From NCBI GenBank assembly GCA_905183005.1, contig CAJJDO010000098.1:310001-374000 (forward strand): DNA of 64,000 nt, written 5' to 3'. Of this stretch, positions 46,660 through 59,295 are shown piece after piece (positions within the stretch are counted from its first letter, which is position 1; each line of letters begins with the position of its first letter). The notes below the pieces were generated by a model. It ran no database searches. It was not told where the DNA came from and worked only from the letters and a program-made list of their open reading frames with translations. This stretch comes from Paramecium pentaurelia. Taxonomy: Eukaryota > Ciliophora > Oligohymenophorea > Peniculida > Parameciidae. Both the position numbers and the translations under genes were made by a program.

Positions 46660-47816
46660 ATTGAAAAATCTATTGAAACTTTGAAAGGATTTGAAAAGAA
46701 AGATAAATAAATTATGGCAAGAATAGCTACAAATATCTCATTTTTGTATTTCTTAGAAAATGATTATAAACAGGCTGAAAAATATGCAGAAATTGCAATT
46801 ACATATGATAGATATAATGCTAAAGCTTTAGTAAATAGAGGTAATTGTCTTTATGTTAAAAATGAATTCTTAAGAGCTAAAGAATAATATTTAGAAGCTA
46901 TTGGTGTAGAAGCTGATTGTATTGAAGCACTCTACAATTTGGCATATGTCAATAGGAAATTGAATATGTTTGTTGAATCTCTATAAGCATTAGATAAACT
47001 TTAAACTATTGTTTGTATTCCTGAAGTATTGTATCAAATGGCTACATTATATGAAATGACTGGTAATTCTAAATAAGCTATGAAATGGTACTTGGAAGTA
47101 ATGAATAAAGTACCTAATGATCCCAATATATTGGCTAGACTTGGTTCCTTATTTGCAAGGGTATAGAAAATAATAAATGATTTATTAGGAAGATGATGAA
47201 CCTTAGGCTTTGCATTATTTCTAAGAATCATATAGAATTCTACCTACTAACATAGAAACAATTTCATGGTTAGGTGTGTATTATGTGAAATAGGAAATGT
47301 ATGAAAAGGCTAGTTTATATTTTGAAAGAGCTGCATAAGTTTAATCAAGAGATGTTAAATGGAAATTGATGGTTGCAAGTTGTTATAGAAGAATGGGACA
47401 TTTCTAAAAGGCTTTAGGGAATTACTAAAAGATATATTCAGATTATCCTGATAATATTGAATGTATTAATTTATATTTATTCATTTAGGTCTCAGATTTT
47501 TAGTGTAGTTATGTAGAGAAATGGGATTACCATATGAAGAATATGCTGGATAATTGAGAAAATTAGAGAGAGAAATGGAAATGATGGATGGATATTAAGG
47601 TTAAGATATTAATTTAATTAATAATGAAGAGGAATAGGTTAGATTACCATAAGGAGATGATAATCCAGTTAGTTTTACAAATAATACTAGGTAATTATTA
47701 GTTCATATTATTATTATAGACGTGGGAATAAACAACCACCTCCTAAAGCAAATGTTAGACAAAATATTGATGATGAATAATTCTAAGATGGGGTAGAAGA
47801 TAACTTTTTACCTTGA
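46660..47816 (+). CDS. IFT88: IFT88 copy C, 5'-truncated
   Basis: Starts in frame at IEKSIETLKGFEKKDK and ends with TGA 47814-47816, including the last intron (47691-47719) and final exon. It differs from copy B at only about four positions by eye, all near 47270-47410. It reads on into the intact channel gene 28 bp downstream, so this copy is the one joined to genuine flanking sequence. Confidence 0.7.
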
Positions 47817-47844
47817 AATGATATAAAATATAAATATATAAATT

Positions 47845-50800
47845 ATGAACATTTCATAGTAATATGAAGAATAATAGAATTCAGAAAGAATTGACACTCA
47901 ATTTCATAAATAGAATTAGAATCTTTTCAGAAGATAATTATCATAATATTAATTCAATAATACTTGGAAACTTAATGGATTCAATATAATTTTAATAGTT
48001 CTAAAATTTATATAAGCGATTACAAAATAAACATTTACTACTTCATTTAAATTGTTAAATGGTCAATTTTTCAAATTACTTAAGGATAACACTGCAGATT
48101 ACAATTATTATTTACATAGAGGATATTTTACATAAAATAAAGCTTAATCGTTTATGATTAAATTTGATCAAAAAGTGAACTTCTTATAATGTAATAATTT
48201 TTATTAAAATAGATTATAGAAGAAATTATTTAAAGAGAATAATGTAGTTTATTTTATTTGAACCAGATGACACAATAATTATAGTGTGGAATATTTATCT
48301 ACTTTGTATAGTTACAATAAATGTATTTTATGTTTCATTACGATTATCATTTGTTGAAATTGTTGAAATGGAATGGTAATTAAAAGATTTCATTTTTGAA
48401 TAATTACCTAGTTATTCATTCTTATTAGAAATTATTATTAAGTTTAATACTTGTATTTATAGTAAAGGAGTACTTATTAAAAATAGAAAAAGATTAATAA
48501 AAAGATATCTTAAAAGAGAATTTTTAATTGATTTAGTATTAATAATACCATTTTTTATTGGAAGATAATTTGATTTTATATATTTAGATCTTGTTATTAT
48601 CTTGAAAGTATTTTAAATATCCAAATTAACTAATTCTTTATTCAATCGTTTGGAATTGACATAACAACAAACAACTGTTTTTGAATTAGTTAAACTAATG
48701 TAATAAACAATTAATAATAGAGTTTTTTTATACTATTATGTGCTCATTTCTCAGCTTGTATTTGGCATAAACTAGGAGTATGGGGAGATTGGGGAAATAA
48801 AAATACAGTAACATGGTTAATAAAAGAATAATTATATAATTCAATGTGGATTGATAGATATGTAGTATCATTTTATTGGAGTATAGTTACTATGACAACT
48901 ATTGGTTATGGTGATATTATTCCTGTAAATTTAACAGAAAGGATATTTTGTATAATAATGACATTGATATCTACAGCAACATTTGCTTATTCAGTTAATA
49001 GTATTGGATAAATATTTTAAGATATGTCTAAACAATCTGTTTAATTTAAAACAAATATGAATAGTTTAAATAAATTCTTAAAAAATTAGAAAGTATCAAC
49101 TTCATTACAAATAAAATTTAGAAGATATTTTGAATATTTTTGGAGTAAACCTTCATAAGAAGTAATATAATTTTAAGATTAAATTCCATAATAATTAAAA
49201 GATCAAATGATTGTTGATATAAATATTAAATTACTAAAATAATTAGATTTATTTAAATAATTTAGTAATAGTTTACTTAATACATTATGTTTATAATTTA
49301 AAGAATTATAATTATAACCAGATGAATATCTATTTAAATCAAATTAGAGATCAGAAAAATTATATATTTTAGTAAATGGATAAATTGATTTACATGTAAT
49401 CATTAATAAAAAAAAGAGAATTTTAGAAAAATTAAAGACTTTATGTTTAGTAGGTCAATTAAATTTTATTCTCAATAAAGAATACAATTATGAAGCAATG
49501 GCTACAAAAAATACAAAAATATTAGCAATTGATAGATAAACTTTAATTGATAATATAAAATAGAATGAAATTGATTATGTATAATATTATTAATATAAAA
49601 AGGAAATTTATAAAAATTTTGAAGAAGATATTAGAATATAAAAATAATATGGTAAAATTTCAATTATATGTTCAATATGTAGAAAATCAAAACATTTTGT
49701 TCTTGATTGTCCTCTACTTTTTGGAGGTATAAATAGAACAAAAGTATTATATTAATTGAGACATAATTTACCTTAAGATAGAATTTATAAGTTAAGGAAT
49801 AATGAAGATAGAAGAATATAAACAAAAAAACATCATTTTCTTGTTATGGAAAGTGTAATATAATATATAATAAAGAATGATGAGATTTGTAATTTAGAGG
49901 GAATTAAAGAATGTAAATATTATATACATCCTAGAATTACAAGTAGCCATTAAATAATAATTATAATATGAAGAAAAAATGTCTAATAATTAAAGTAACT
50001 AATTCACTAAATAATTATCATAATTACCAAATATTCCATCTTCTATTAATTGTATATCTCTTCGTAATATTCAGACCAATAAGGTTTTATAAGACAATTA
50101 GAATCAAGAAGAGCCTAAAGAAGAAATTAATTAAGTTGGAACTTTGAGTAAACCATAAGATTTTAGATTATTAACAAACTTAAATAATTAAGAAATATCA
50201 CCTATTTTAGAAGAACCATAAACTAAGGAAGAAAGATCAGATGAAATTAATAATAATGAATAATTACCTTAAATAGAGAAATAATAGAATTCTATTTAAC
50301 CTTCTAATCAAAATACTGATACAAAAGAAACATAATAAAGAATGGTAAAGAAAAGGAATTCAATTAGATAGAAATTTGATAGAAAATAAACAGATTAAGG
50401 TGATATTATAAAAAATAGATAACATTAATTTAAAAGATTATTTACTGAAAAAGAAGATAATTATGATAGAAAATCTAAATTTTCTGGATTTAATAATTAA
50501 TTAATTATATCTCAATAATACAAAAAGAATCCATTAGGATAATTGACTATAAAAAGAAAATAAAGTATCTAAGATTATATATAATAAAATGAAAAGACTT
50601 AAGAAATTCCATCAAATAAATAGAATAAAGTAGATGAATTATCTTTTGATTTAGAATATTCTAAAAGTCAACTTTCAATTAAAAATAACAATTTTAAACA
50701 ACATTAAGAAATTTATTAAATGGATTAAGATAATAATAATTAAAAATCATTTAATAAAATATACACAAAAGTGTTTGATAAAGATAATAATAATATTGAA

Positions 50801-51381
50801 GATGAAAATTATATAATAAATTAATATTAAGATGATGATAATTAAAGAAATACTGATAGATAGGTTGGATTTCAAGATAATACTTAAAATTAAATTTAAC
50901 ATTTACCATAATAAGATATTAAATTAATGGATTAAAGTATGATGGTTTAATTTGAAAAGATTAAATAAAAGGAGGAGCAGATATAACAATAATATAGGGA
51001 TAGATAATAAACAATTAATACAAATAATAAAGAAAGTAAAGAAATACATAATTAAAATATACAAAGAGGATTAGCTATTAAAGTAACTTCTGATGATTCT
51101 TCAGATGAAGATATTAATGGATAAAAATTAATGAGAGGATAATATCTTGAAATATTTAAAGATTTTGAAATAATAAAAGAATTTAAATGTTATTATCCAC
51201 ATAATAATATAAATTAAGTGATATTTTAGGTATTAATTTATAATTCTAAATTTAGTTATATAAGAATGATTTTAATTCATAATAAAATCTTATGAAGAAA
51301 AGAAAACTTAAAAAATAAGATACAATAATGAATTTACTTAAATAAACATAACATTTAATGCGAAAAAGTTAATAATAATGA
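47845..51381 (+). CDS. K+ channel, CNG/HCN/EAG superfamily, ciliate type
   Basis: Five exons; introns 48191-48212, 48700-48722 (ends GAG), 49943-49973 (31 nt, ends AAG), 51230-51255; 1144 residues. FEPDDTIIIVWNIYLL begins S1; S2-S6 follow. The pore helix and filter read SIVTMTTIGYGDIIPVN, so the channel is K+-selective. A C-linker and a cyclic-nucleotide-binding-like fold (LYILVNGQIDLHVI) follow, but the phosphate cassette (LVGQLNFILNKEYNYEA) lacks FGE and Arg, so nucleotide binding is doubtful. At ~593 is a CCHC-like knuckle CSICRKSKHFVLDC. The ~500-residue tail is Asn/Gln-rich and ends with FKCYYPHNN..VIFQ and a basic terminus. Located in the plasma or ciliary membrane. Confidence 0.9.
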
Positions 51382-51435
51382 TTGTATAAATAAATAATTT
51401 AGAATATACTTTTAGAAAATAATAATTTATTCTTT

Positions 51436-53652
51436 TCATTATTATTAATAATCTAATTTTCTAATCTATATTTCTTTAGATTTATCATCCCATGTTATTA
51501 GCAATTCTCCTGTTTCACTAATTTAACCAAATATACTTTTAGTACCAAAATCTATAAATTATATTAAATTAATTTCATCATTTAATTACACATTCAAAAA
51601 ATTAATTGAAGTTCCATTTTTATTTATAAGTAATTACTTTTTCTAAATATATTATTAAGGAAATAGATAATTACAATTATTTCCATTCTTTACTTCTATA
51701 TTCTTTATTTTAGTATACCTTCTAGTTATATTATCTACTTCATATAAATACATAGATTTTGATGAATTTGGTTAAAATGCAAATATATTATCATTTAAAA
51801 AACATAATCTATATCCAGATTATTCCAATCTTATTTATTAAATTACATTCCATTTACATTAAATTGAATCTGAATTTTCTATAATTAAAATTGATTTATC
51901 ATCACCACATGAAATTAATTATTTTTAAGTATTATTCAAACTCAATCCTGATACATTACTAGTATGAACTGCTATTGTTTATGAACAATTCCATCCATTT
52001 TTATTAATCCAAAATTTTATTGTAGTATCATCACTACCTGATATAATTAAATCTTAATTTTGATTCAAAATTAAACAATATATAAAACTTGAATGACCTT
52101 AAAGTGTTTATTAACAATACCATTATAATTATTAATTTCTATTCCATATTTTAATTGATTAATCACAACTACCAGATATAATTGAATTAGATTTATTCAT
52201 GAAATTTAAAGTGAATATAGCATTTTGATGTTCATTTAAGATTTATAATAATTTGTTTGTTTCTTACTTTAATTCAAAGATATTAATTAATGAATTAGAA
52301 CCAGCTGCAATTAATGAACAATCTGAATTTATTGCAATTGCATAACAATATTCACTTTATTAAATAGAAAGCTTATCTAATTTAGTATATTTAAATGATT
52401 AAATATTTTATTAAACTTTTTATTATCTTTAAAGTCTTTAAAATATTTAAATTTACCCATATGATACTTCTAATTTAAGTTATGATGTTTTAGATTTCTT
52501 AATACATTTGTTATTAATTTGTTAAATCATATTATCAAATTCATTATTTTTTATGAATAATTCTTAAAATTCTATATTAAAATCTTCATTCCATTTATCA
52601 AATTCAGTTTTTATTAATTCTTATTATTTATTGATATAATTAGAGTGACTTATATCATCTGCAATTTAATTTACTTCTATTATTGATAATGTAGACCAAT
52701 TAAGTTATTTTAGTTTATTTTAATAGGAAATATTATTAAAAAATATTTCTGTATTTTTATCTATTTAGTTAATCTTAAAGTTAAGAAAATTAGATACATT
52801 TTATTTGAAATCTATACTTAATTTATTTAATTCTTATTTTTTATTTAAGATTTTTAATTTATATTCATTATATTAATTCAACAATTACATTTAGAAATTA
52901 AATAGAATTTATTCAAATTATTTCATTGTTATATAATTTGTGGGATATTATGCAATACAATTAACACAATTAATTCTGTTTTTTGCTTTTTAATTTTAAT
53001 TTATATCTACCATTATAATTTATTAACCAATATGATCTTAACATATTAAATTAATATTTTATTAATTTTATATATTAGAATTCATCAAATTTAAATCATT
53101 TATTTATTTATTTGAATATATTTGAAATCCAATTCTAATTTTTTCTACAAGTTCTTAGTATTCTTTAATAGAATTTTAATTATTTGATATAAAGCTTAAA
53201 TGTTTTAAAAAGAACTATTTATTTTCTTTAAAATTAAATTAAGATTTTTAAATATCTTAATATTATTATATAAATTAACTAATATCTTTTGTTTATAGAC
53301 ATTAAATTTCATTAATATACTTGGTTTAATAATCCTAAAACATTTTGATTTATTAAATAATGAAATCAATATATTTATCAATTGATGTCTAAATCTGCTA
53401 TTTTAATAACAATAGATTTTCTTTCAGATTTATCAATTATTCAATATTATTTTATACTTCTTTAGTTTTATCATTTATTAATGATGTCTTGAATTTTATT
53501 AATTATTATTCTGCATTATCAATTAAAATTAAATTTTATTTCATTGTTATTAGGCATTAAATACAAAGATTTTGATCATCTTAAACTTCACATTTATTTA
53601 TTTAAAAGATAACCATTTAAGAATGGTTTTTGCACAAGTTACCATTTAACAT
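51436..53652 (-). CDS. B-box-like zinc finger / coiled coil / WD40 protein
   Basis: Single exon, 738 residues, no intron. It opens with a Cys/His cluster (LCKNHSQMVIFQINKCEVQD, then CIQC) of B-box type. A second pair (CVNCIA) lies near 230. Residues ~30-450 are coiled coil. From ~455 there are seven WD-type blades: DCSLIAAGSNSLINIFEL, SIISGSCDQSIKIWN, LIISGSDDTTIKFWI, QLISCGDDKSILII, and the last blade ELLITWDDKSKEIQIRKL. The layout is TRIM-like but without RING. It is probably a scaffold. The same last-blade signature occurs in the WD40 gene at 57835 and in the pseudogene at 57032. Confidence 0.85.
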
Positions 53653-54060
53653 ATATTTAATACTTATTAATTAAATTAATTCTCTTTTATTTTAATTATC
53701 CTTCAATATACAATTTATTATTTAAATTAACTAAATTTTCTTAATTTAAGTTATTCTATAAAAATGTATATTTTAATAATAAACTATATGTAAATATAAT
53801 GATAAAAACTAAAATCTTTAAAGAACATAGAATAATTTATTAATTATTAAAGAGAAACTAATAAATGATTATAAGTAATTATATGTTTATAAATTCTATA
53901 ATTCTTGTGTATTTGCAATTACTATTAATTAATAAATTAATGTAACTCTTTTAAAAATTAACCTTATTATATAATTTTTAATGATATATTGATTCAAATC
54001 TAAATTAAAATGTCTGAAACTTTAAATTTACATTAAATTATAAAATAATTGTTCAAATTT
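53653..54060. other. intergenic, no gene seen
   Basis: 408 bp between two minus-strand genes. AT-rich and closed in all frames. It carries the promoter of the WD40 gene and the 3' end of the TPR gene. Confidence 0.4.
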
Positions 54061-56394
54061 TCATATCTGCTATGGATTTTATTTTTCTGTCTACATAATC
54101 AATTACGCTTTTTATTATAGCAATTGTGCTGCTTCAAAATTATTCATTTCTTTTAATGTATCAGCTTTAAAATTGAAAAATATTGAAACCTTTTTTTATC
54201 ATATATTTTGGCTTAACTGATATCGTTAATGCATCATCAAATGATTTTATGGCTTCTAGCAATCTTCCCAAATTATGTAATGTTTCACCTATATTTAATA
54301 AATTAAATTACCTCTATATGCATGAGCTTCATGCATATTTTAATTAATTTATATGGCCTTTTCAAATTATTATAATGCTTCTCTATATTTTTCAGCATTA
54401 AACAATTCCAAACCTACAGTAATAATTCATCAATTACCCTTATTATAATAAGTATATTCTTCACTTTAAGCCTTTTAATTTGTTGCATCTGAACTATGAA
54501 TAGCTTCTGAATATTGATTTACTTTATTTAAGCATAAGGCTAAAAAAATATGATTAGAACTTACTTTTTTTTTTTTATGCTTAACTGTGTTTTGGTGAAA
54601 TTCTTAGAGTAATTTCAAAGTATTTTATTGCTTACTCATAATTCTATTTATGCATTAATGCAAGTCCTAAAATTTGATATATATATAAACAACCCATTTG
54701 ATAATAACCATCTTCCATTTATGGACGCATTTTAATAGAGTTTTCGAAGGATACAATAGCCTCATCCCACTAATTAATAGCTAATAAGGATATTCCTGTT
54801 GTTATATATTTAAGTATATACCTTAAAGTAGATAAGCTTCATAATTTGGTTCAATTTAAAGTGATATACAATAATTATGTAAAGCTTCTTCATATCTCTT
54901 TAATTGATTTAAAGCAACACCTTTTAAAATATATGGTTAATAACTCAATGGATCTATATCCATGATTAATTCACTACATTCAAGAGCTTCTTAATTTCTA
55001 TTGGTCTTTATTAATGTTTTACCTAGTAAATAATTAGAATATAAAATAGTACATTTTAAAATATTTTATTAAATGTTAAATGGATCTTTTTCAAGAGATT
55101 TATCACATTCTTCCAAAACTTTTTAATATTCATCATCATAATAAGTAATCACTTCAGCATCTAATACAAAATTTTAGTCTAAATATTATAATTTAATAAT
55201 ATTTACTTTGATCTTATGCACTTACAATAACATTTTTATATTATTCCCATTCTAGATCTGTGAGTTTTATTTATGGATGAGGATTATTTTTATACCTTAA
55301 TTTATAAATTATAAATTTACTTAGGGTTTTTGTTGATAGCTGTTTGGAGTTACTATTCAAATTTTTGTTTAATTATTTCAGATTGAGATCCATTACTCTT
55401 ATTTTATATTTACCTTTACTCCAAATTTTATTCTAATTAATAATAAAAGAAAAGAATACCTGAAAATTATGCCATTGATTATGTGATTGGATTTTGAGGA
55501 ACTTAAAATATTGGTGGTTATTTAGAACTAGGATTAGATTTTTAATATGGATTTATTATTGATGGCGTATTTTCTGTATAAAAATGTTGTAATGTTTATT
55601 AATAAGCATTGCTTATAGGATCTTAGGGTGTCTATAAAGGATACTTTTAGTCTTCAAATTTTTAAGTTTGTTCTTAATTACCAAAAGAAATAGATGTATA
55701 TTTATCCTTTGGCTTTTATGATTCATTATTTTATTTTTAATAAGTTATTTCATCCTCTTAATTATTTAATGTTTAAATTTCTTCTTTTTTCTCTTCTTAA
55801 ATATTAACTTAAATTTCTTAATCTAATTTTATATTTTAATATATTTACTTTTCATCTCAACCTTTTAAATATTATCAGTGTTTTATGATTATTATTTTAA
55901 TGTATTAGATATTTATGGAATTCCCAATGTATTTAATGTTTATAAAATATTATCTAATTATTCTAATATCAATTCTATTAAATATAAAATATTGGTTTAC
56001 TTTAATTGGATTAATTTTGATCTTAGATATTCTTTAATAATTATATGTTAGCTAAACAATTTTAATATTCCTTTTCTTTCAAATTCTTTTCTAACTCATC
56101 AAATTTTTCATTTCCAATATTTTTAGATTAACTTAATTATTCACATTTAGTTTATATAGATTTTAATTTATTGTTCACTTCATCATTTTATCCAGTTTAT
56201 TATTGTTTATTATTTTACAATATTTTATATATTTGTTTAAATGTTTTACAATCCTCCTCATGATCTCCATGTTTATCCCAACTACACTTTAAACAGAATT
56301 AAACATTCTGTTGACAATTTTTATTTATACAGAATCCAATAATCTCTTCCTCATCATGTCCATCATAATGACAAAGAAACTCAGGTTCATCCAT
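54061..56394 (-). CDS. zinc-finger / TPR protein with 11 introns
   Basis: Twelve exons; the eleven introns are 23-28 nt and total 282 nt, leaving 683 residues. The N-terminus is a B-box-like finger: FLCHYDGHDEEEIIGFC, NCQQNVQFCLKCSWDKHGD, with Cys/His spacing like the neighbouring WD40 proteins. Residues ~60-330 are coiled coil then disordered Gln/Pro-rich. From ~375 to the end are about eight TPRs: LSYQPYILKGVALNQLKRYE, EALHNYCISLQIEPNYEAYL, QWDEAIVSFENSIKMRPQ, NYEQAIKYFEITLRISPKHS, REALQQFEKAIQINQNMHEA, RLLEAIKSFDDALTI. Introns fall at varied phases and several sit between repeats. It is probably a protein-protein scaffold. The intron density is the highest in the window. Confidence 0.83.
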
Positions 56395-57031
56395 TATCTA
56401 TTTATAAATATTATTACAATTTTACTTTATTATTATTCAATAATTTAGTAAATATATATTTTCTATATATTCCTACTCTATAAATATTATAATTATTACA
56501 TATATCCCAATATTATTAGAATATTCAAAATAGATAATTTTATATTATATCCTTTCCAAGCTAACAAACTAAATTTTCAATATCTAAATATATTATTCTT
56601 TCGAAATTCAAATCTCTTTAAATTTCTATCCAATAGTATTATCTATTGAAATTATACTTTTATTCTAAATAATTATTCAACTAACCACCAAGATCTTTGC
56701 ATTTTTACTTACTTATTTCTAAAATTATAATTACTATACATAATTAAATTAAGTCAATTTAGATATATATAGTAATTTATTATTTTTATATGATAGATTT
56801 TTTAATGTTTATGAATGATATATCATATAAATATTTAAGTTATATAAATGAATATATCAATAAAAGATTTATATTTTAATACATTATTCATCAATTTAAT
56901 TTCTGTATTGTATATTATTTTAAGAATTTTAAATTCTGTATGGGTGTAAAATTAAATAGTTATTTAATTAATAAAATTCATCTATTTTTGTATTATAAAA
57001 TTCTATTAATTAAGATGTATTCACTTTTACA
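56395..57031. other. intergenic, no intact gene
   Basis: 637 bp between the TPR gene (minus) and the WD40 pseudogene (plus). AT-rich, no long frame on either strand. The TPR promoter should be at its left end. Confidence 0.4.
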
Positions 57032-57690
57032 ATGGCTATCAATAAGGATAACAAAATCCTGATTACTTCCTAACTGAAATTTGCCAAAACATTTCAATTT
57101 AAATAATGATAACTTAAAACAATGTAATTATTTTAGCCTAATGAATGATATATTACATTTTTCAAGAAGAATTCCTAATTTATAAATGATTCCAAAGATT
57201 ATACAATAATTATATCCTTCTAATCTCCTATCCTAACCAAAATACTTAATGAAATTAAAAATTCATTAAGGCTCTTTCTTCTGCTTACTAATATGTCTTA
57301 ATTGTGAAAATATAATCATTTCTGGAAATTTAGATTTTACTTTCAAATTTTGGTCTTAACATTCTAAAAGGTCCTACTAGTAAACTATTAATTCAGAAAC
57401 TGCATGGATCAAAGGAATATCAATAAATTCAGATGGAAATTAATTAATATGTTGAGCATTAGATTAATCTATCATTGTGATTTCCATATTTAAATCTAAT
57501 AAACTTTAATTTTGAAACAGTATGTATCTGTGAAGTTTAATCAAAATAATCAGTATATTTTATTTGATTCATTAAAAGATATTTATGGAACATTAAGTAA
57601 GAATGGAGAATCCTTATTTATATGGGATAGTTATTCATAGAAAATTCAAATAAAGGAAATCTAATTGAATTCACGTAAATATAAATTTTA
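57032..57690 (+). pseudogene. decayed WD40 gene, paralogue of the gene at 57835
   Basis: Fragments of WD blades in several frames with internal TGA. MAINKDNKILITSQLKFAKT parallels AIAFNKDDSIVIATNDKAIK of the intact gene. IISGNLDFTFKFWSQHSKRS parallels IISSSKDNTIKFW. ISINSDGNQLIC is followed by TGA then ALDQSIIVI, where the intact gene has LISCSQDKQIFVI. YGTLSKNGESLFIWD with QKIQIKEIQL parallels the final blade QISQDGNYMINWD. At least three in-frame TGA and one frame change are present. The zinc-finger N-terminus is gone. It lies just upstream of the intact relative, as expected for a dying tandem duplicate. Confidence 0.75.
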
Positions 57691-57834
57691 TTTGTAAGGA
57701 AATTCTATTTTTTTTGTATTAAGATTTTGAGAAGGTTATAAGTTATTAATAAAGATTTCAATTAGAATGAATTCAATCAATTTTCTTTATTTATTAATCT
57801 AATTATTTTTATTATTTCTTAATTCTATTATTAA

Positions 57835-59295
57835 ATGGATTTTCGATGTAATTAGGTGGATCATCAAAATTTAAAAGTAATTGGCTTTTGTCTAGACCCT
57901 GAATGTCAATAACAAAGACTTTATTGTCATTATTGTTTGAATAATCACTCTTAACATTAAAATAAAACAAAGCCTTTAGAATTGTTGACTGAATGGATTA
58001 ATGAAAAAGTCTCAAGTCTTAAAGTTATATAGGGATAAATTTAGGATTGCAAATCATACCTTTAAACTTTAATTGATGTATTTATACCTTATTCAAATAC
58101 AAATGTTGAAAATATAGGAATTTCTGAACTTAGTAATAAGATTAAAGGTGTTAGTTAAATAGAAGTATTTGAAAAATAGTATTAAGGACTACTGAAATAA
58201 TCAATAGATTAAATAAAACTAATATCTGATCAAACAAAAGAAAATATTAAAAATCCAGGAAATTCCAAACAATTAAATAATACTTTAATATAAAAAAAAG
58301 AGTAATTGAACTCTCAATCATAATAAATTTAACAATAAGAAAAACGATTTGCATATAATCTAGTTAATTAGAATTCATTTTAATAAACTGAAGGATGTCG
58401 TGCAATCGCTTTTAATAAAGATGATTCAATTGTTATAGCTACAAATGATAAAGCAATAAAGGTTTATAATCATGATAAAGGTAAATTGAGTTTAATATAA
58501 ACCTTAAATGAACATAAAGAGAATGTTGTGATATTAAATTTTATGTTGAAATCTGATAAGTTTGTATCTGGCAGTGTTGATTCCTCAATTATTATATGGT
58601 AATATAATTTTGGTTAATGGACTAAGTAACAATAATTAACAGGACATACAAATTGTATACTATGTTTATTAGTAAATAATAAAGAAGATCTCATTATTTC
58701 AAGTAGTAAAGATAATACAATTAAATTTTGGATTAAATAGAATGATAGTTGGTAATTTTAATAAACTATAAATGAACATACTAAAAGTGTGCATTCATTA
58801 AGCTTAAATGAATAATAAAATCAATTGATTTCTTGTTCATAAGATAAATAAATATTTGTTATATAAGAATTTGGTTAAAAATGGATAATTAAATAACGTA
58901 TTGAATTAAATTAATATGGATATCGATTATGTTTCATAAATGATAATTAGTTTGTATTTTAACCTTATTGTGAAGAATTAATGTAAGTTTATGAATTTGA
59001 TCAATATATATAATAGTACAAGAAGACTAATGAAATTCCTGTTAAGTGTGGTTCATCTTCAGATACTAGTTATTTTCAATTATAGTATTTAAAATCAAAA
59101 AGTCTTCTATTTAATAAAAATGGAATGTTTATTAATATATTAAGAAAGAAAGGAGATAATTAATTTTAAGTTGAATAATAGATTTCTTTTGAAGATCATG
59201 TTAATTTTGGATAAATAAGTTAAGATGGAAATTATATGATAAATTGGGATATGGGTAAAAGGAGAATACAAATTAGAAAATATCAAGAATTATGA
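57835..59295 (+). CDS. B-box-like zinc finger / WD40 protein
   Basis: Single exon, 486 residues. The N-terminal finger reads FRCNQVDHQNLKVIGFCLD then CQQQRLYCHYCLNNHSQH, with B-box Cys/His spacing. Residues ~60-190 are coiled coil and Gln-rich. WD blades follow from ~200: AIAFNKDDSIVIATNDKAIK, FVSGSVDSSIIIWQ, LIISSSKDNTIKFWI, QLISCSQDKQIFVI, and a final QISQDGNYMINWDMGKRRIQ. Five to six blades are clear and the others weak. No catalytic motif, so probably a scaffold. It is a shorter relative of the minus-strand gene at 51436. The start was chosen as the first ATG before the finger. Confidence 0.85.

Noticed and set aside
44477..47231. Three near-identical 65-residue minus-strand ORFs at 44477, 45803 and 47034
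   Set aside because: They are antisense to the same stretch of IFT88 in its three copies. Their repetition reflects the duplicated contigs.
42919..47816. A true tandem triplication of IFT88
   Set aside because: Truncated copies abut single Ns at exact overlap boundaries. Contig overlap is the simpler explanation.
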